Source: Methanobrevibacter sp.
Lineage (GTDB): Archaea > Methanobacteriota > Methanobacteria > Methanobacteriales > Methanobacteriaceae
Direction: 5' to 3'
Assembly: GCF_017406825.1 (NCBI RefSeq)
Contig: NZ_JAFQXT010000022.1
Coordinates: 1-40,510, forward strand
DNA: 40,510 bases
The position numbers were made by a program, and so were the translations under genes. Positions 27,334-36,004 of the stretch are shown here, piece after piece; position 1 is the stretch's first letter; each line of letters begins with the position of its first letter. The notes under the pieces were generated by a model that was given only the letters and a program-made list of their open reading frames with translations, had not been told where the DNA came from and ran no database searches.

Positions 27334-28779
27334 ATGAGTGAACAAGAATTTAATGATAAAGATTATGAATTACAAGTACGTAGAAATCCACAATCCCTTT
27401 TAGAAGAGTATCCTAGAAAAGGAACCAATATCCAGTCAACACACTACTGCGCAGGTTGTGGACATGGAATCATACACAAATTAATAGCTGAATGCATGGA
27501 TGAACTCGGAATACAGGAAAGATGCGTTATGATTTCCCCTGTAGGATGTTCAGTATATGCATACTTCTACTTTAACTGCGGAAACTTCCAGACTGCTCAC
27601 GGAAGAGCGCCTGCAGTAGCTACCGGTATCTCAAGAGCTCAGGATAACGCAATCGTCATGAGTTATCAGGGAGATGGAGATTTGGCTTCCATCGGTTTGA
27701 ATGAAACCCTTCAAGCCGCAAATCGTGGAGAAAAGATGGCTGTATTTTTTGTAAACAACACAGTATACGGCATGACAGGCGGACAGATGGCACCTACAAC
27801 ATTGATCGGCGAAAAGACAGTTACATGTCAAACCGGAAGAGACCCTGATTATGCAGGTCACCCTACCCACATGTGTGAATTGATCAACACTTTAAAGGCA
27901 CCTGTATTCATTGAAAGGGTTTCCCTTGCAAATCCGCTGAAAATCAGACTTGCCAAATATGCAATCAAACAGGCATTGACTGTTCAAAAGGAAGGCAAAG
28001 GATATTCATTTGTTGAAATATTATCCCCTTGCCCAACCAACTTAAAACAGGATGTTGCAAGCGCTCAGAAATTTATCGAGGAAGAGATGGAAAAAGAGTT
28101 CCCAGTCAAAAACTTCAGAAACAATTTATATACCAAGGAACCTGTTGAAAGACCTGCAAGTGATTTCAGCACAGAATCCTTGGATAAGATCTTCAATGTC
28201 GTGAGAGGCGAAGATTCAGGTTATGTCGATGATGATATCGAACCTGTAAGCATTAAGGTTTCAGGTTTCGGAGGCCAGGGAGTTTTGAGTGCCGGATTGA
28301 CAATTGCTCAAGCAGCATGCGCTGAAGGAAAACATGTTTCATGGTATCCTAGTTACGGACCTGAACAGAGAGGCGGAAAATCCAACTGTTCAGTTGTTAT
28401 CTCAAACGAAACAATAGGCACTCCTGTTGTTGATGATATTGACATTCTCATTGCTTTAAACAAGCCTTCACTAGAACAGTTCTCACAGGACGTGAAGGAA
28501 GGAGGAACAATACTTTACGATGCAAACATAGGAGAGTTTGAAACTGACCGTGACGTCAGAGTCATTGCAATGCCATGTGTTGACATTGCCGAAGAGCATG
28601 GAAACGCAAGAACCGCAAATACTGCGCTTCTCGGTGCATTGACCGAATTGGGTGACGTTTTAAAACGAGAGTCCTATGAGAATGCAATCCGTGAAATGTT
28701 TGCTTCAAAACCTAAAGTCATTGACGTGAACATTGAAGTGTTGAAGGCCGGAGCGGAATGGATTAAAAACAATTCTTAA
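27334..28779 (+). CDS. vorA: 2-oxoisovalerate ferredoxin oxidoreductase, fused beta-gamma subunit
   Basis: 481-residue fusion. Residues about 1-280 are the TPP-binding beta part: CAGCGHG with Cys39 and Cys42, GDGD at 113-116 and [11 protein letters not shown] from 141. Residues about 305-480 are the gamma part, with SGFGGQGVL at 310-318 and [10 protein letters not shown]. In most archaea these are separate subunits; the fused form and the length (about 480) match VorA of Methanothermobacter. It follows vorB by 12 bp and is followed 10 bp later by gatD, which links this enzyme to tRNA charging in one transcript. Confidence 0.92.
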   Translation: MSEQEFNDKDYELQVRRNPQSLLEEYPRKGTNIQSTHYCAGCGHGIIHKLIAECMDELGIQERCVMISPVGCSVYAYFYFNCGNFQTAHGRAPAVATGISRAQDNAIVMSYQGDGDLASIGLNETLQAANRGEKMAVFFVNNTVYGMTGGQMAPTTLIGEKTVTCQTGRDPDYAGHPTHMCELINTLKAPVFIERVSLANPLKIRLAKYAIKQALTVQKEGKGYSFVEILSPCPTNLKQDVASAQKFIEEEMEKEFPVKNFRNNLYTKEPVERPASDFSTESLDKIFNVVRGEDSGYVDDDIEPVSIKVSGFGGQGVLSAGLTIAQAACAEGKHVSWYPSYGPEQRGGKSNCSVVISNETIGTPVVDDIDILIALNKPSLEQFSQDVKEGGTILYDANIGEFETDRDVRVIAMPCVDIAEEHGNARTANTALLGALTELGDVLKRESYENAIREMFASKPKVIDVNIEVLKAGAEWIKNNS

Positions 28780-28789
28780 GTGTGATTTA

Positions 28790-30100
28790 ATGACCTATAA
28801 AGAAAATGCTAAAAATTATATTGAAAATTACAATTTAAGTATAGGGGATACCATTAAAGTGAATAAGGAAGACATCTCCTATACAGGTATTTTACTTGAC
28901 AGGCCGGAAGACGCCGATGACGGCTATCTGGTCATCAAGTTGTCAAGCGGATACAATATCGGTGTAGCCATTGAAGACACTACAGCGGAACTTATTGAAA
29001 AGGGTGAAAAACCTAAAATCGGATATGATGAGACTGAAATTCCCCATGACGAGTCAAAACCGAATATTTCAATCGTTTCCACCGGTGGAACAGTATCATC
29101 CGTTATCGATTATAGAACAGGGGCAGTTCATCCCAAATTTACCGCTTCAGACCTTGTAAAAGCCAATCCTGAATTGTTGGATTATGCAAATTACAACGTT
29201 AAAGCATTATATAATATATTGAGTGAAGACATGAAACCGGAATACTGGGCCAAAGCCGCAGAAGAAGTGGCAAATGACATTTCCAATGGTGCGGACGGTG
29301 TTGTGATAGCTCATGGTACCGATACCATGCATTATACTTCAGCCGCATTAAGTTTCATGTTGAAAACACCGGTTCCTGTCATCATTACCGGTGCCCAAAG
29401 AAGTTCGGACAGGCCTTCAAGCGATGCCAACATAAACCTGATTGATTCAGTCATTGCTGCAAAATCAGACATTGCAGAGGTGTGCGTCTGCATGCATGGA
29501 AGTTTAAATGATGAGTATACCTACCTGCACAAAGGTACAAAGGTCCGGAAAATGCATACTTCAAGAAGGGATACCTTCCGAAGCATCAACGCCCAGCCAA
29601 TAGCTAAAATCCAAAACAAGCAGATAAACATTAATCCCGAATACAGTTACACCAGACGTGGAGACAGCGAACTGGAATTGAACAACAAAATTGAAGACAA
29701 AGTAGGATTCGTTAAAAGCTTTCCGGGCATTTCAAATGACTTTATCGAATATCATATTGACAAGGGCTATAAAGGTCTTGTCATTGAAGGAACCGGTCTT
29801 GGACATGTTCCAAATGACCTGATTGACTCATTCAAAAGGGCGCAGGAAGAAAGCATCCCAGTAATAATGACATCACAGTGCCTTTACGGAAGGGTGAACA
29901 TGAACGTTTACTCCACCGGACGTAACATCCTTGATGCGGGAGTTATATCCGGCCTCGACATGACCCCTGAGACCACATACGTTAAACTGTGCTGGGCATT
30001 GGGCCAAAGCGATGACTACAGTGAAGTGAAAGATATTATGCAAACAAACATTGCAGGCGAATTTTCAGAAAAATCCTCAATTAGGGATTTCCTGAACTAG
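28790..30100 (+). CDS. gatD: Glutamyl-tRNA(Gln) amidotransferase subunit D
   Basis: 436-residue amidase subunit of the archaeal GatDE complex. It releases ammonia from glutamine or asparagine to convert Glu-tRNA(Gln) to Gln-tRNA(Gln). An N-terminal beta domain (about 18-62) precedes an L-asparaginase-type domain, with catalytic STGGT at 97-101 and HGTDTMHYT from His175. Length and domain order are normal for GatD. It is 10 bp after vorA and 9 bp before gatE. GatDE is unique to archaea, which fixes the domain of life for this window. Confidence 0.96.
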   Translation: MTYKENAKNYIENYNLSIGDTIKVNKEDISYTGILLDRPEDADDGYLVIKLSSGYNIGVAIEDTTAELIEKGEKPKIGYDETEIPHDESKPNISIVSTGGTVSSVIDYRTGAVHPKFTASDLVKANPELLDYANYNVKALYNILSEDMKPEYWAKAAEEVANDISNGADGVVIAHGTDTMHYTSAALSFMLKTPVPVIITGAQRSSDRPSSDANINLIDSVIAAKSDIAEVCVCMHGSLNDEYTYLHKGTKVRKMHTSRRDTFRSINAQPIAKIQNKQININPEYSYTRRGDSELELNNKIEDKVGFVKSFPGISNDFIEYHIDKGYKGLVIEGTGLGHVPNDLIDSFKRAQEESIPVIMTSQCLYGRVNMNVYSTGRNILDAGVISGLDMTPETTYVKLCWALGQSDDYSEVKDIMQTNIAGEFSEKSSIRDFLN

Positions 30101-30109
30101 GGTGATAGC

Positions 30110-31981
30110 ATGGATTATGATTATGAAAAATTAGGATTGAAGATGGGGCTTGAAATTCACCAGCAATTAAACAGTCAGCACAAGTTATTCTGCCCATGCA
30201 AGACAGAACTCGTTGACGATGAATTTGATGAACTTGTCCAAAGAAAACTAAGACCAACACAATCAGAGCTTGGTGAAATCGACCGTGCGGCATTGCAGGA
30301 ATCCTTAAGGGGATTGAATTTCAAATATGAAAACTTTGAAAAGCACACCTGTCTTGTTGAAAACGATGATGAACCACCTCACAGCCTGAATGAGGAAGCT
30401 CTTGACATCTGCATTACCATAGCATGTCTGATGAATATGCATATCGTTGATGAATTCCATACAATGCGTAAACAGGTCATTGACGGAAGTAACACCGGAG
30501 GTTTTCAGAGAACCGGTATGGTTGCAACCGACGGATACCTGGATACACCATATGGCAAAGTGATTATTGAAAGCCTCGGTCTTGAGGAAGATGCGGCAAG
30601 AAGAGTCGAGACCAAGGACGGATTTACCGAATTCCGGTTGGACCGTTTAGGTATTCCATTGGCGGAAATTACAACAGACCCTTCAATGCACCATCCTGAC
30701 CAAGTCAGGGAAGTCGCATATATGCTGGGCCAAATCCTGAGAAGCACAAACGTCAAAAGAGGTCTTGGAACAATCAGGCAGGACTTGAACATTTCCATCG
30801 CAGAAGGTGCACGTGTGGAGATCAAAGGTGTGCAGGACTTGGATTTGATGGCAGAGATTGTCAACCGTGAAGTTCAAAGGCAATTGGAATTGATTGACAT
30901 CAAAAAGGAACTTCAAAGCAGAAACGCAGAAGTGCTTGAAGAGATTCATACATTGGACAAGGTGTTTGAAGATACCGAATCCAAAATATTGAAATCCGCT
31001 GAAACCATCAAGGCAGTTGTATTGAAAGGTTTTGACAGTTTGATCGGTCGTGAAGTGCAGCCTGGAAGAAGGTTCGGTACTGAAATTGCAAGCTATGCCA
31101 AAAAGCGTGGAGTTTCAGGGATTTTCCACTCTGATGAGCTGCCTGCTTACGGAATTACCCAAGATGAAGTTGACAGGGTAAACGACTTTTTGGATATCGG
31201 ATCCGAAGATGCGTTCATCATTGTTGCTCACGATGAGGACATTGCAGTATCAGCACTTGAGGAAGTCAAAAGAAGGGCATCTTTAGGTCTTGACGGCGTT
31301 GTTGAAGAAACCCGTAAGGCGCTTGATGACGGAAATACAGAGTACATGAGACCCCTCCCGACTGCAAACAGGATGTATCTTGAAACCGACATTCCACTGT
31401 TCAAGATTACCTCTGATAGAATCGAACCGATAGCCAATAACTTGCCGGAACTCCCTGACGTGAAACAGGCCAGAATCATTGAAGAATATAAGTTAAGTGA
31501 AGATTTGGCAACACAGCTTGTCAAAAGGCAGGAAGCCGATATGTTTGAAGCCATTTTGGCAGATGTTGATGTGGATGCAACTCCCGTTGCTTCACTTTTA
31601 GCTTATGATTTGCGTGAAATCAAAAGGGAAGGATTGGATGTTGACGTGTTGACAGCTGATCACTTCAAGGGAATATTTAAATTATTGGCTGACGGCAAAA
31701 TCGCAAAGGACAGCGTGCGCAAACTGGCGGTTGAGACAATCAAGACACCCGATGCAGACATAGCCGAAATTGCCGAGAAAAGCAATTTGACCATGATGAG
31801 CGAAGAGGATGTTCACAACATCATTTCAGACATTGTAGCTCAAAATGAAGGCATGGTTAAAGAGCGTCAGATGGGAGCTATGGGTCCTTTGATGGGAATG
31901 TGCATGAAACAGCTTAAAGGAAAAGCCGACGGCGGACTTGTAAACAAAATCGTTCGCGAAGAAATTCAAAAATTAATTTAA
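30110..31981 (+). CDS. gatE: Glutamyl-tRNA(Gln) amidotransferase subunit E
   Basis: 623-residue tRNA-binding and kinase subunit of GatDE. The N-terminal GatB-like catalytic core begins [13 protein letters not shown], with a CPC pair near residue 28 (FCPCKTE) and the [12 protein letters not shown] and DLNIS motifs. An AspRS-type insert lies around 270-400, and the helical YqeY-like tail forms the last 150 residues, ending near [13 protein letters not shown]. It activates the Glu-tRNA(Gln) carboxylate with ATP and receives ammonia from GatD. A hairpin and T8 run directly after the stop close the operon. Confidence 0.96.
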   Translation: MDYDYEKLGLKMGLEIHQQLNSQHKLFCPCKTELVDDEFDELVQRKLRPTQSELGEIDRAALQESLRGLNFKYENFEKHTCLVENDDEPPHSLNEEALDICITIACLMNMHIVDEFHTMRKQVIDGSNTGGFQRTGMVATDGYLDTPYGKVIIESLGLEEDAARRVETKDGFTEFRLDRLGIPLAEITTDPSMHHPDQVREVAYMLGQILRSTNVKRGLGTIRQDLNISIAEGARVEIKGVQDLDLMAEIVNREVQRQLELIDIKKELQSRNAEVLEEIHTLDKVFEDTESKILKSAETIKAVVLKGFDSLIGREVQPGRRFGTEIASYAKKRGVSGIFHSDELPAYGITQDEVDRVNDFLDIGSEDAFIIVAHDEDIAVSALEEVKRRASLGLDGVVEETRKALDDGNTEYMRPLPTANRMYLETDIPLFKITSDRIEPIANNLPELPDVKQARIIEEYKLSEDLATQLVKRQEADMFEAILADVDVDATPVASLLAYDLREIKREGLDVDVLTADHFKGIFKLLADGKIAKDSVRKLAVETIKTPDADIAEIAEKSNLTMMSEEDVHNIISDIVAQNEGMVKERQMGAMGPLMGMCMKQLKGKADGGLVNKIVREEIQKLI

Positions 31982-32018
31982 GGAGACTCTGAAGAGTTTC
32001 CAAAAATCTCTTTTTTTT
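31982..32018 (+). terminator. Terminator of the vor-gat operon
   Basis: GGAGACTC - TGAA - GAGTTTCC forms an 8-bp stem with one G-U pair and a 4-nt loop directly after the gatE stop codon. It is followed by a short spacer and TTTTTTTT. A strong candidate end point for the long plus-strand transcript. Confidence 0.8.
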
Positions 32019-32121
32019 ACGTATCTACATTAATACTGCAAGGAATATCGAAAATTGACTTCAAAAAACACCAAAACTATAATCTATAGGTCTTTTGGCA
32101 TTCCGGTAATTAAATTTATTA

Positions 32122-32137
32122 TTTAGGTTAACCTAAA
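32122..32137. promoter_or_regulatory. DtxR/IdeR-like palindromic box 1
   Basis: TTTAGGTTAACCTAAA is a perfect 16-bp palindrome. Its TTAGG...CCTAA half-sites match the known DtxR/IdeR iron-box pattern (TTAGGTTAGCCTAA). It sits 12 bp upstream of a good TATA box. A metal-dependent DtxR-family regulator is the likely ligand; this is inferred from the site pattern only. Confidence 0.6.
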
Positions 32138-32149
32138 AAAATAGTAACA

Positions 32150-32157
32150 TTTATATA
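32150..32157 (+). promoter_or_regulatory. TATA box between the two iron-box-like palindromes
   Basis: TTTATATA, preceded by an A-rich BRE-like stretch (AAAAAAATAGTAACA). The predicted start of transcription is about 25 bp downstream, around 32178-32185, directly before the second palindrome at 32189-32206. A protein bound to either box would be expected to affect initiation. Confidence 0.6.
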
Positions 32158-32188
32158 CTCTCATGTCCAACTATATAATAGAGTTGAA

Positions 32189-32206
32189 TTTTAGGTAAGC
32201 CTAAAA
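32189..32206. promoter_or_regulatory. DtxR/IdeR-like palindromic box 2
   Basis: TTTTAGGTAAGCCTAAAA carries 7-bp inverted arms (TTTTAGG/CCTAAAA) around TAAG. It shares the TTAGG-N4-CCTAA core with box 1, 67 bp upstream. It overlaps or follows the predicted transcription start, a classical repressor position. In RNA it could also form a hairpin together with the flanking GAGTT...AACTC. Confidence 0.6.
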
Positions 32207-32337
32207 CTCTTGCATTATTAGTCAATAATGAAAAAAACTCTCCAAAATTAGAATGTGTTGAATTAGATTTTTCACAATTTTTCTAATTTGATACAAGTCG
32301 TAGGGAAAAATAAAATCTGCCAAATATAATTTTCCTT

Positions 32338-32390
32338 AAAAAAAAAACACTGGTGTTTAACTCACACCTAAACACCAACTCTCTCTTTTT
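32338..32390. terminator. Bidirectional hairpin terminator
   Basis: TGGTGTTTA (32351-32359) pairs perfectly with TAAACACCA (32369-32377) around a 9-nt loop. On the plus strand ACTCTCTCTTTTT follows. On the minus strand ten T residues follow directly (A-run 32338-32347 on plus), so it is the stronger terminator in that direction. Confidence 0.6.
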
Positions 32391-32549
32391 AATGATTTTC
32401 CCTGAAAATACAAAATATTCCCACCTGAATTAAAAGTGTGGAAACATTGATACAAGCCAACTTAAAACTCTTTTCGACAACATCCGATAACATCATTTTA
32501 AAAAACATTATTTAACCATGACCCCCTAAATATGAATGAGGTTAAAAAA

Positions 32550-33467
32550 ATGGAAAACTATGACATTATCATCATTGGAGCAGGACCCGGCGGATTGACA
32601 GCCGGAATATATGCAGGAAGGCAAGGAACAAAAACCCTAATCATTGACCGTGACCTTGCAGGAGGAATCGGCCGTGAAGTGCCTGAAATGGAAAACTACC
32701 CTGGTTTTGACAACATTTCAGGTCTTGAACTGATTGAGAAAATGAAAGCCCAGGCAACCAAAAACTGCGAGCTTCATGAAATGGAGGAAGTGACTGAAAT
32801 CATAAAGACAGACGAGGAATATCGCTTCACTGTCAAAACCGCCAAGGACAGCTATAAATCAAAAAGCGTTATCTTGGCCACTGGAAGTTCCCACAGACAC
32901 CTTGATGCAATGGGTGAAGAGGAATTCAAGGGAAAAGGAGTGAGCTACTGCGCCACATGTGACGGATTCTTCTTTTCAGGACGCGACATCATAATGGTTG
33001 GCGGCGGAAACAGTGCGCTTCAGGAAGCGTTATATCTAAAAAACCTTGGGGCGAATGTCACCATAGTCCACAGAAGGGATGAGTTCAGAGCTCAAAAGCA
33101 CTTGCAAAATCAGATAAAACAGGCTGGAATCCCAACCATTCTGAATGCCACTGTTGAAGAAATCAAAGGCGACATGCTGGTCGAATCAGTTGTCCTCAAA
33201 GACACCCAGACAGGAAACCTGACAGAAAATCCAGTTAATGGCGTATTCATCAGTGTCGGTTACATTCCCCACAGTGAACTTGCAAAACAATTAGAGATTG
33301 ACCTTGATGAAACTGGCCACATTATAATCGATAAACAGCAAAAAACCAATGTCAAATATGTTTATGCGATTGGTGATGTTTGTGTCGGCTTAAAACAGTG
33401 GGTTGTGGCATGTGGAGAGGGTGCAGTTGCAGCAACTTCCGCCTTTGAAGATCTGCAAAATCAGTAA
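32550..33467 (+). CDS. trxB: Thioredoxin reductase
   Basis: 305-residue flavoprotein of the TrxR family. The FAD-binding motif GAGPGG is at residues 10-15, the redox-active CATC at Cys134 and Cys137, the second dinucleotide site GGGNSALQEA follows, and the C-terminal FAD motif ends YAIGDV. It passes electrons to thioredoxin; in methanogens the donor may be NADPH or F420H2, which sequence alone does not settle. I start it at ATG 32550, because GAGGT lies 8 bases upstream inside the longer frame that begins at 32532. Its stop overlaps the end of a convergent 47-residue ORF by 7 bp. Confidence 0.93.
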   Translation: MENYDIIIIGAGPGGLTAGIYAGRQGTKTLIIDRDLAGGIGREVPEMENYPGFDNISGLELIEKMKAQATKNCELHEMEEVTEIIKTDEEYRFTVKTAKDSYKSKSVILATGSSHRHLDAMGEEEFKGKGVSYCATCDGFFFSGRDIIMVGGGNSALQEALYLKNLGANVTIVHRRDEFRAQKHLQNQIKQAGIPTILNATVEEIKGDMLVESVVLKDTQTGNLTENPVNGVFISVGYIPHSELAKQLEIDLDETGHIIIDKQQKTNVKYVYAIGDVCVGLKQWVVACGEGAVAATSAFEDLQNQ

Positions 33468-33604
33468 CGTTCTTTCAGGTACATGTAAATGAAGAATGCT
33501 ATAACCAGCACTACAATGACAGGCAATAACCACATGAATACTTTAAGCAGCAATACCGCTGCAAATATTGCAATAATAATAAATATCAAATCTTGAAGTT
33601 CCAT
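33461..33604 (-). CDS. 47-residue single-helix membrane microprotein
   Basis: Minus-strand frame starting MELQDLIFIIIAIF and ending KERY. It has one or two long hydrophobic helices (about residues 6-40) flanked by charged ends, a typical bitopic or hairpin microprotein. It converges with trxB (7-bp overlap) and is divergent from the exported protein gene at 33651 across 46 bp. A TTTATATAT element on the minus strand about 25-30 bp upstream suggests a leaderless transcript, because no ribosome binding site is visible. Codon use looks ordinary. I do not recognise a family. Confidence 0.6.
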   Translation of the reverse strand: MELQDLIFIIIAIFAAVLLLKVFMWLLPVIVVLVIAFFIYMYLKERY

Positions 33605-33650
33605 GTAACAATGATTTATAAAATATGATATATAAAGTTAAGTGATTAGT

Positions 33651-34139
33651 ATGGAAAAACTAAAAAAAAATGTAATAATTTTAATCATGAGCCTGTTGAT
33701 ATTGGCGGGAATCGGCCTTTATTTGAATTCGATGACAGAAACCGTTGAATTTGAAGAATTCTCCGTTGAAGTCCCCTTAGGAAGTTCATTTGTTACAATG
33801 ACTCCCGAAGACAGGGTAATTAAGGAAATGTACCGATGCACAAGTGAAGATTTGACAATTACCTCATTTGACAAAAAATATATTGAAGATAAGTATTTTG
33901 ACAACACAGGGCAGCACATTGATTTCTTTAAGGGACTGCTGGAAAATCAAAGCACTGACAATGATGAAATAAGCAACATTAGCGAAAACATCACCAGAAT
34001 AGTTCAGACATCCCATATTGACGGATATGAGGATACTGATGTTGCCTGCATATACCATGACGATGACCACGTCATCTTCATTGAGGGAGGGGATGTGGAA
34101 TTCATTACCAAAATTTCCGAATCGATTAGGATAAGATAG
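33651..34139 (+). CDS. Uncharacterised exported or membrane-anchored protein
   Basis: 162-residue protein with an N-terminal positive patch (MEKLKKN) and one hydrophobic helix at about 8-28, then an extracytoplasmic domain of about 130 residues rich in Asp/Glu. No cysteine lipobox is present. I do not recognise the family. The start is ATG 33651, with GTGAT just upstream; a GTG at 33642 is part of that site. It shares a short divergent promoter region with the 47-residue microprotein on the other strand. Confidence 0.75.
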   Translation: MEKLKKNVIILIMSLLILAGIGLYLNSMTETVEFEEFSVEVPLGSSFVTMTPEDRVIKEMYRCTSEDLTITSFDKKYIEDKYFDNTGQHIDFFKGLLENQSTDNDEISNISENITRIVQTSHIDGYEDTDVACIYHDDDHVIFIEGGDVEFITKISESIRIR

Positions 34140-34203
34140 TATATATATGTATATATAATAAAAAAACTAAAAATAATATCATTATATTTTCATGGAGTAT
34201 AAT

Positions 34204-34767
34204 ATGACAATATTAGTAATTAACAACAAGGGGCAATACAATCACAGAATCGCCAGAAGCTTGCAATACCTCCAAATTCCAGCTGAACTTGTTTCAAACG
34301 AATTGAGTATTGAAGAAATCGAAGCAAAAAATCCTATCGGATTGATTTTAGGTGGGGGACCTTCACTTGAAGGTGCCGGTCTATGTGAAGAATACATTAA
34401 ACACTTTGAAATCCCTATTTTGGGAATTTGCCTTGGACATCAACTAATTGCTAAATCCTATGGTGGGGAAGTTAATACATCTGACACCGAAAGTTACGCT
34501 CAGGTGAAAATAAATATAAATGAGGATAAAGGCCTGTTTAAAGGTTTGGCTCCTGAAATGGATGTTTGGTCTTCTCATAAAGATGAAGTGAAAACAATCC
34601 CAAAAGATTTTGAAATTTTAGCAAGTTCCAATTTATGTGATGTTGAATCATTCAAACATAAAGATAAGGATGTTTATGGAATCCAATTCCACCCTGAAGT
34701 GCATCACACGCCAAAAGGAGAGATAATTTTCAAAAACTTTTATGAGATATGTAAAAAAATTAGGTGA
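34204..34767 (+). CDS. guaAA: GMP synthase, glutamine amidotransferase subunit (GuaAA)
   Basis: 187-residue class I glutamine amidotransferase that supplies ammonia for converting XMP to GMP. The nucleophile is in GICLGHQL (Cys near residue 76), and the His/Glu pair in FHPEVHHT near the C-terminus. In archaea the two halves of GMP synthetase are separate proteins, as here. ATG 34204 has GGAG 9 bases upstream; an ATG at 34192 would overlap that site. It begins the operon guaAA - small ORF - guaAB, with only 5 bp before the next gene. Confidence 0.94.
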   Translation: MTILVINNKGQYNHRIARSLQYLQIPAELVSNELSIEEIEAKNPIGLILGGGPSLEGAGLCEEYIKHFEIPILGICLGHQLIAKSYGGEVNTSDTESYAQVKININEDKGLFKGLAPEMDVWSSHKDEVKTIPKDFEILASSNLCDVESFKHKDKDVYGIQFHPEVHHTPKGEIIFKNFYEICKKIR

Positions 34768-34772
34768 GATAA

Positions 34773-35027
34773 ATGATTGATAACGCTGATGAGTTAAGAG
34801 ACAAAGCAAACGAATATAAAAACGGACTAAAAAGACAATTCGTCAACATTCCAATTGGTGATGAAGAATATGGATTTAGAATTTCAGGTATTGGTGCCAA
34901 ATCCGTGAAATTGGAAAAGTTCGTTAAATTTGAAGATATATTCGAAGCAATTGAATCCGGCAATGACAATGGTTTGGAAGCAATGATTAAACAAATCATT
35001 GAAGATTACGAAGAAGATGAGGAATAA
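34773..35027 (+). CDS. Small acidic protein between the GMP synthetase subunits
   Basis: 84-residue soluble protein, acidic at its C-terminus (ending EDYEEDEE), with a helix-rich C-terminal half and a central beta-like [19 protein letters not shown] segment. I do not recognise the family. It is 5 bp after guaAA and one base before the guaAB ATG, and its last codons contain the guaAB ribosome binding site (GATGAGGA), so expression of all three is coupled. A role in GMP synthetase assembly or ammonia channelling is possible but is pure inference from position. Confidence 0.8.
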   Translation: MIDNADELRDKANEYKNGLKRQFVNIPIGDEEYGFRISGIGAKSVKLEKFVKFEDIFEAIESGNDNGLEAMIKQIIEDYEEDEE

Positions 35028-35028
35028 A

Positions 35029-35955
35029 ATGTTAAGCCCGAAAGAATTTATTGATGATGCGGTCCAAAAAGTCAAAGACCAAATCGGAGATGAAAAAGCA
35101 ATTATTGCCCTATCCGGCGGAGTGGACAGTTCAGTATGTTCAGTTCTTGTTCAAAAAGCGATTGGTGATAATTTAACTGCTATTTTCGTTGACCATGGTC
35201 TTTTAAGAGAAGGAGAAGTTGAACAAGTAACCAATACCTTTAAAGACAGGTTAAATTTCAAATTTGTAGACGCTTCTGATGAATTCATGGACGCATTAGC
35301 AGGTGTGGATGACCCTGAAGAAAAACGAAAAATCATTGGAAAAGTATTCATTGAAGTATTTGAAAGAGAAGCAATAAAATACGATGCAAAATACTTGGTA
35401 CAAGGAACCATCGCACCTGACTGGATTGAAACCAAAGGCGAAATCAAATCCCACCACAACCTTGCTCTTCCAAGCGGAATGGTTTTGGAATTGTGCGAAC
35501 CTATCCGTGACCTATACAAAGACGAAGTAAGAGAAATCGGTGATGAATTAGGCTTGCCTGCAACTACCGTTTACAGACAACCTTTCCCAGGCCCTGGTCT
35601 TGGAGTGCGTGTTGTCGGGGCACTCACAAGGGAAAATGTTGAAATTTGCAGAAAAGCAAACAAGATAGTATGCGATGAAATCGAAGCTGCTGGAATCGAT
35701 AAAGATGTATGGCAATACTTCGCTGTTTTAACTGACACTAAAGTTACAGGAGTTAAAGGAGATCAAAGAGATTTCGGATACCTTGTTATAGTCAGAGTGG
35801 TTAACTCAATTGATGCAATGACCGCATCTGTTGCCGAACTTCCTTGGGAAGTCATCCAGACTATTTCAAAAAGAATCACTTCTGAAATTTCCGAAGTTAC
35901 CCATGTCGCATTATCCATTAGTGATAAGCCACCTGCAACCATCGAATTCTGTTAA
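35029..35955 (+). CDS. guaAB: GMP synthase, ATP-pyrophosphatase subunit (GuaAB)
   Basis: 308-residue synthetase subunit that adenylates XMP and accepts ammonia from GuaAA. The PP-loop SGGVDSS is at about 27-33. [15 protein letters not shown], the GMP synthetase C-terminal signature, lies near residues 180-195, and the protein ends with the conserved KPPATIEF. I start it at ATG 35029, preceded by GAGGAataaa; the longer frame from 34999 would overlap the acidic ORF out of frame. A hairpin and T-runs follow the stop at once. Confidence 0.95.
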   Translation: MLSPKEFIDDAVQKVKDQIGDEKAIIALSGGVDSSVCSVLVQKAIGDNLTAIFVDHGLLREGEVEQVTNTFKDRLNFKFVDASDEFMDALAGVDDPEEKRKIIGKVFIEVFEREAIKYDAKYLVQGTIAPDWIETKGEIKSHHNLALPSGMVLELCEPIRDLYKDEVREIGDELGLPATTVYRQPFPGPGLGVRVVGALTRENVEICRKANKIVCDEIEAAGIDKDVWQYFAVLTDTKVTGVKGDQRDFGYLVIVRVVNSIDAMTASVAELPWEVIQTISKRITSEISEVTHVALSISDKPPATIEFC

Positions 35956-35956
35956 G

Positions 35957-35997
35957 AATACTGAATCCCAGTATTTTTAATTTTTTACTTTTTTTAG
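35957..35997 (+). terminator. Terminator of the GMP synthetase operon
   Basis: AATACTG - AATCC - CAGTATT is a 7-bp perfect stem directly after the guaAB stop, followed by TTTAATTTTTT and TTTTTTT. The nreA gene begins 8 bp later, so nreA must use a promoter within or before this region, or be read through. Confidence 0.78.
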
Positions 35998-36004
35998 AAT
36001 AATC

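Larger units (their letters stand above)
32180..32390 (+). ncRNA. Candidate metal-regulated structured transcript
   Basis: The promoter at 32150 points into about 210 bp without a credible ORF (the longest plus-strand frames from ATG are 11 and 7 codons) that ends at a hairpin followed by TTTTT. Inside are several pairable arms: ATTATT/AATAAT at 32213-32228, AAATTAGAA (32245-32253) with TTCTAATTT (32281-32289), and GGAAAA with TTTTCC. A second AATTAGA at 32261 could compete for the same TTCTAATTT partner. It might be a small RNA, the leader of trxB, or the remains of a lost gene's promoter. This is a prediction from structure and context only. Confidence 0.3.
31982..32549. other. 568-bp non-coding region with two palindromic boxes and several hairpins
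   Basis: No reading frame longer than about 40 codons is credible here on either strand. From left to right it holds the gatE terminator, two related palindromes with a TATA box between them (32122-32206), a series of inverted repeats (32213-32228; 32245-32253 with 32281-32289; a GGAAAA/TTTTCC pair near 32303-32335), a 9-bp hairpin with T-runs on both strands (32338-32390), and a more balanced stretch leading to trxB. The remainder, 32391-32549, shows no strong promoter signal. Confidence 0.6.

Noticed and set aside
26209..28779. Assignment as 2-oxoglutarate oxidoreductase (korAB)
   Set aside because: Possible by family, but the fused beta-gamma subunit and ferredoxin-alpha-beta/gamma order fit vorCBA of Methanobacteriales better.
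32288..32456. Direct repeat TTGATACAAG at 32288-32297 and 32447-32456
   Set aside because: Only 10 bp and without similarity in the flanks; compatible with chance in an AT-rich region.
32389..32508. 39-codon minus-strand frame between the bidirectional terminator and trxB
   Set aside because: No usable ribosome binding site, hydrophobic random-looking sequence, and no sign of a promoter; it could still be a small gene because a T10 terminator follows it.
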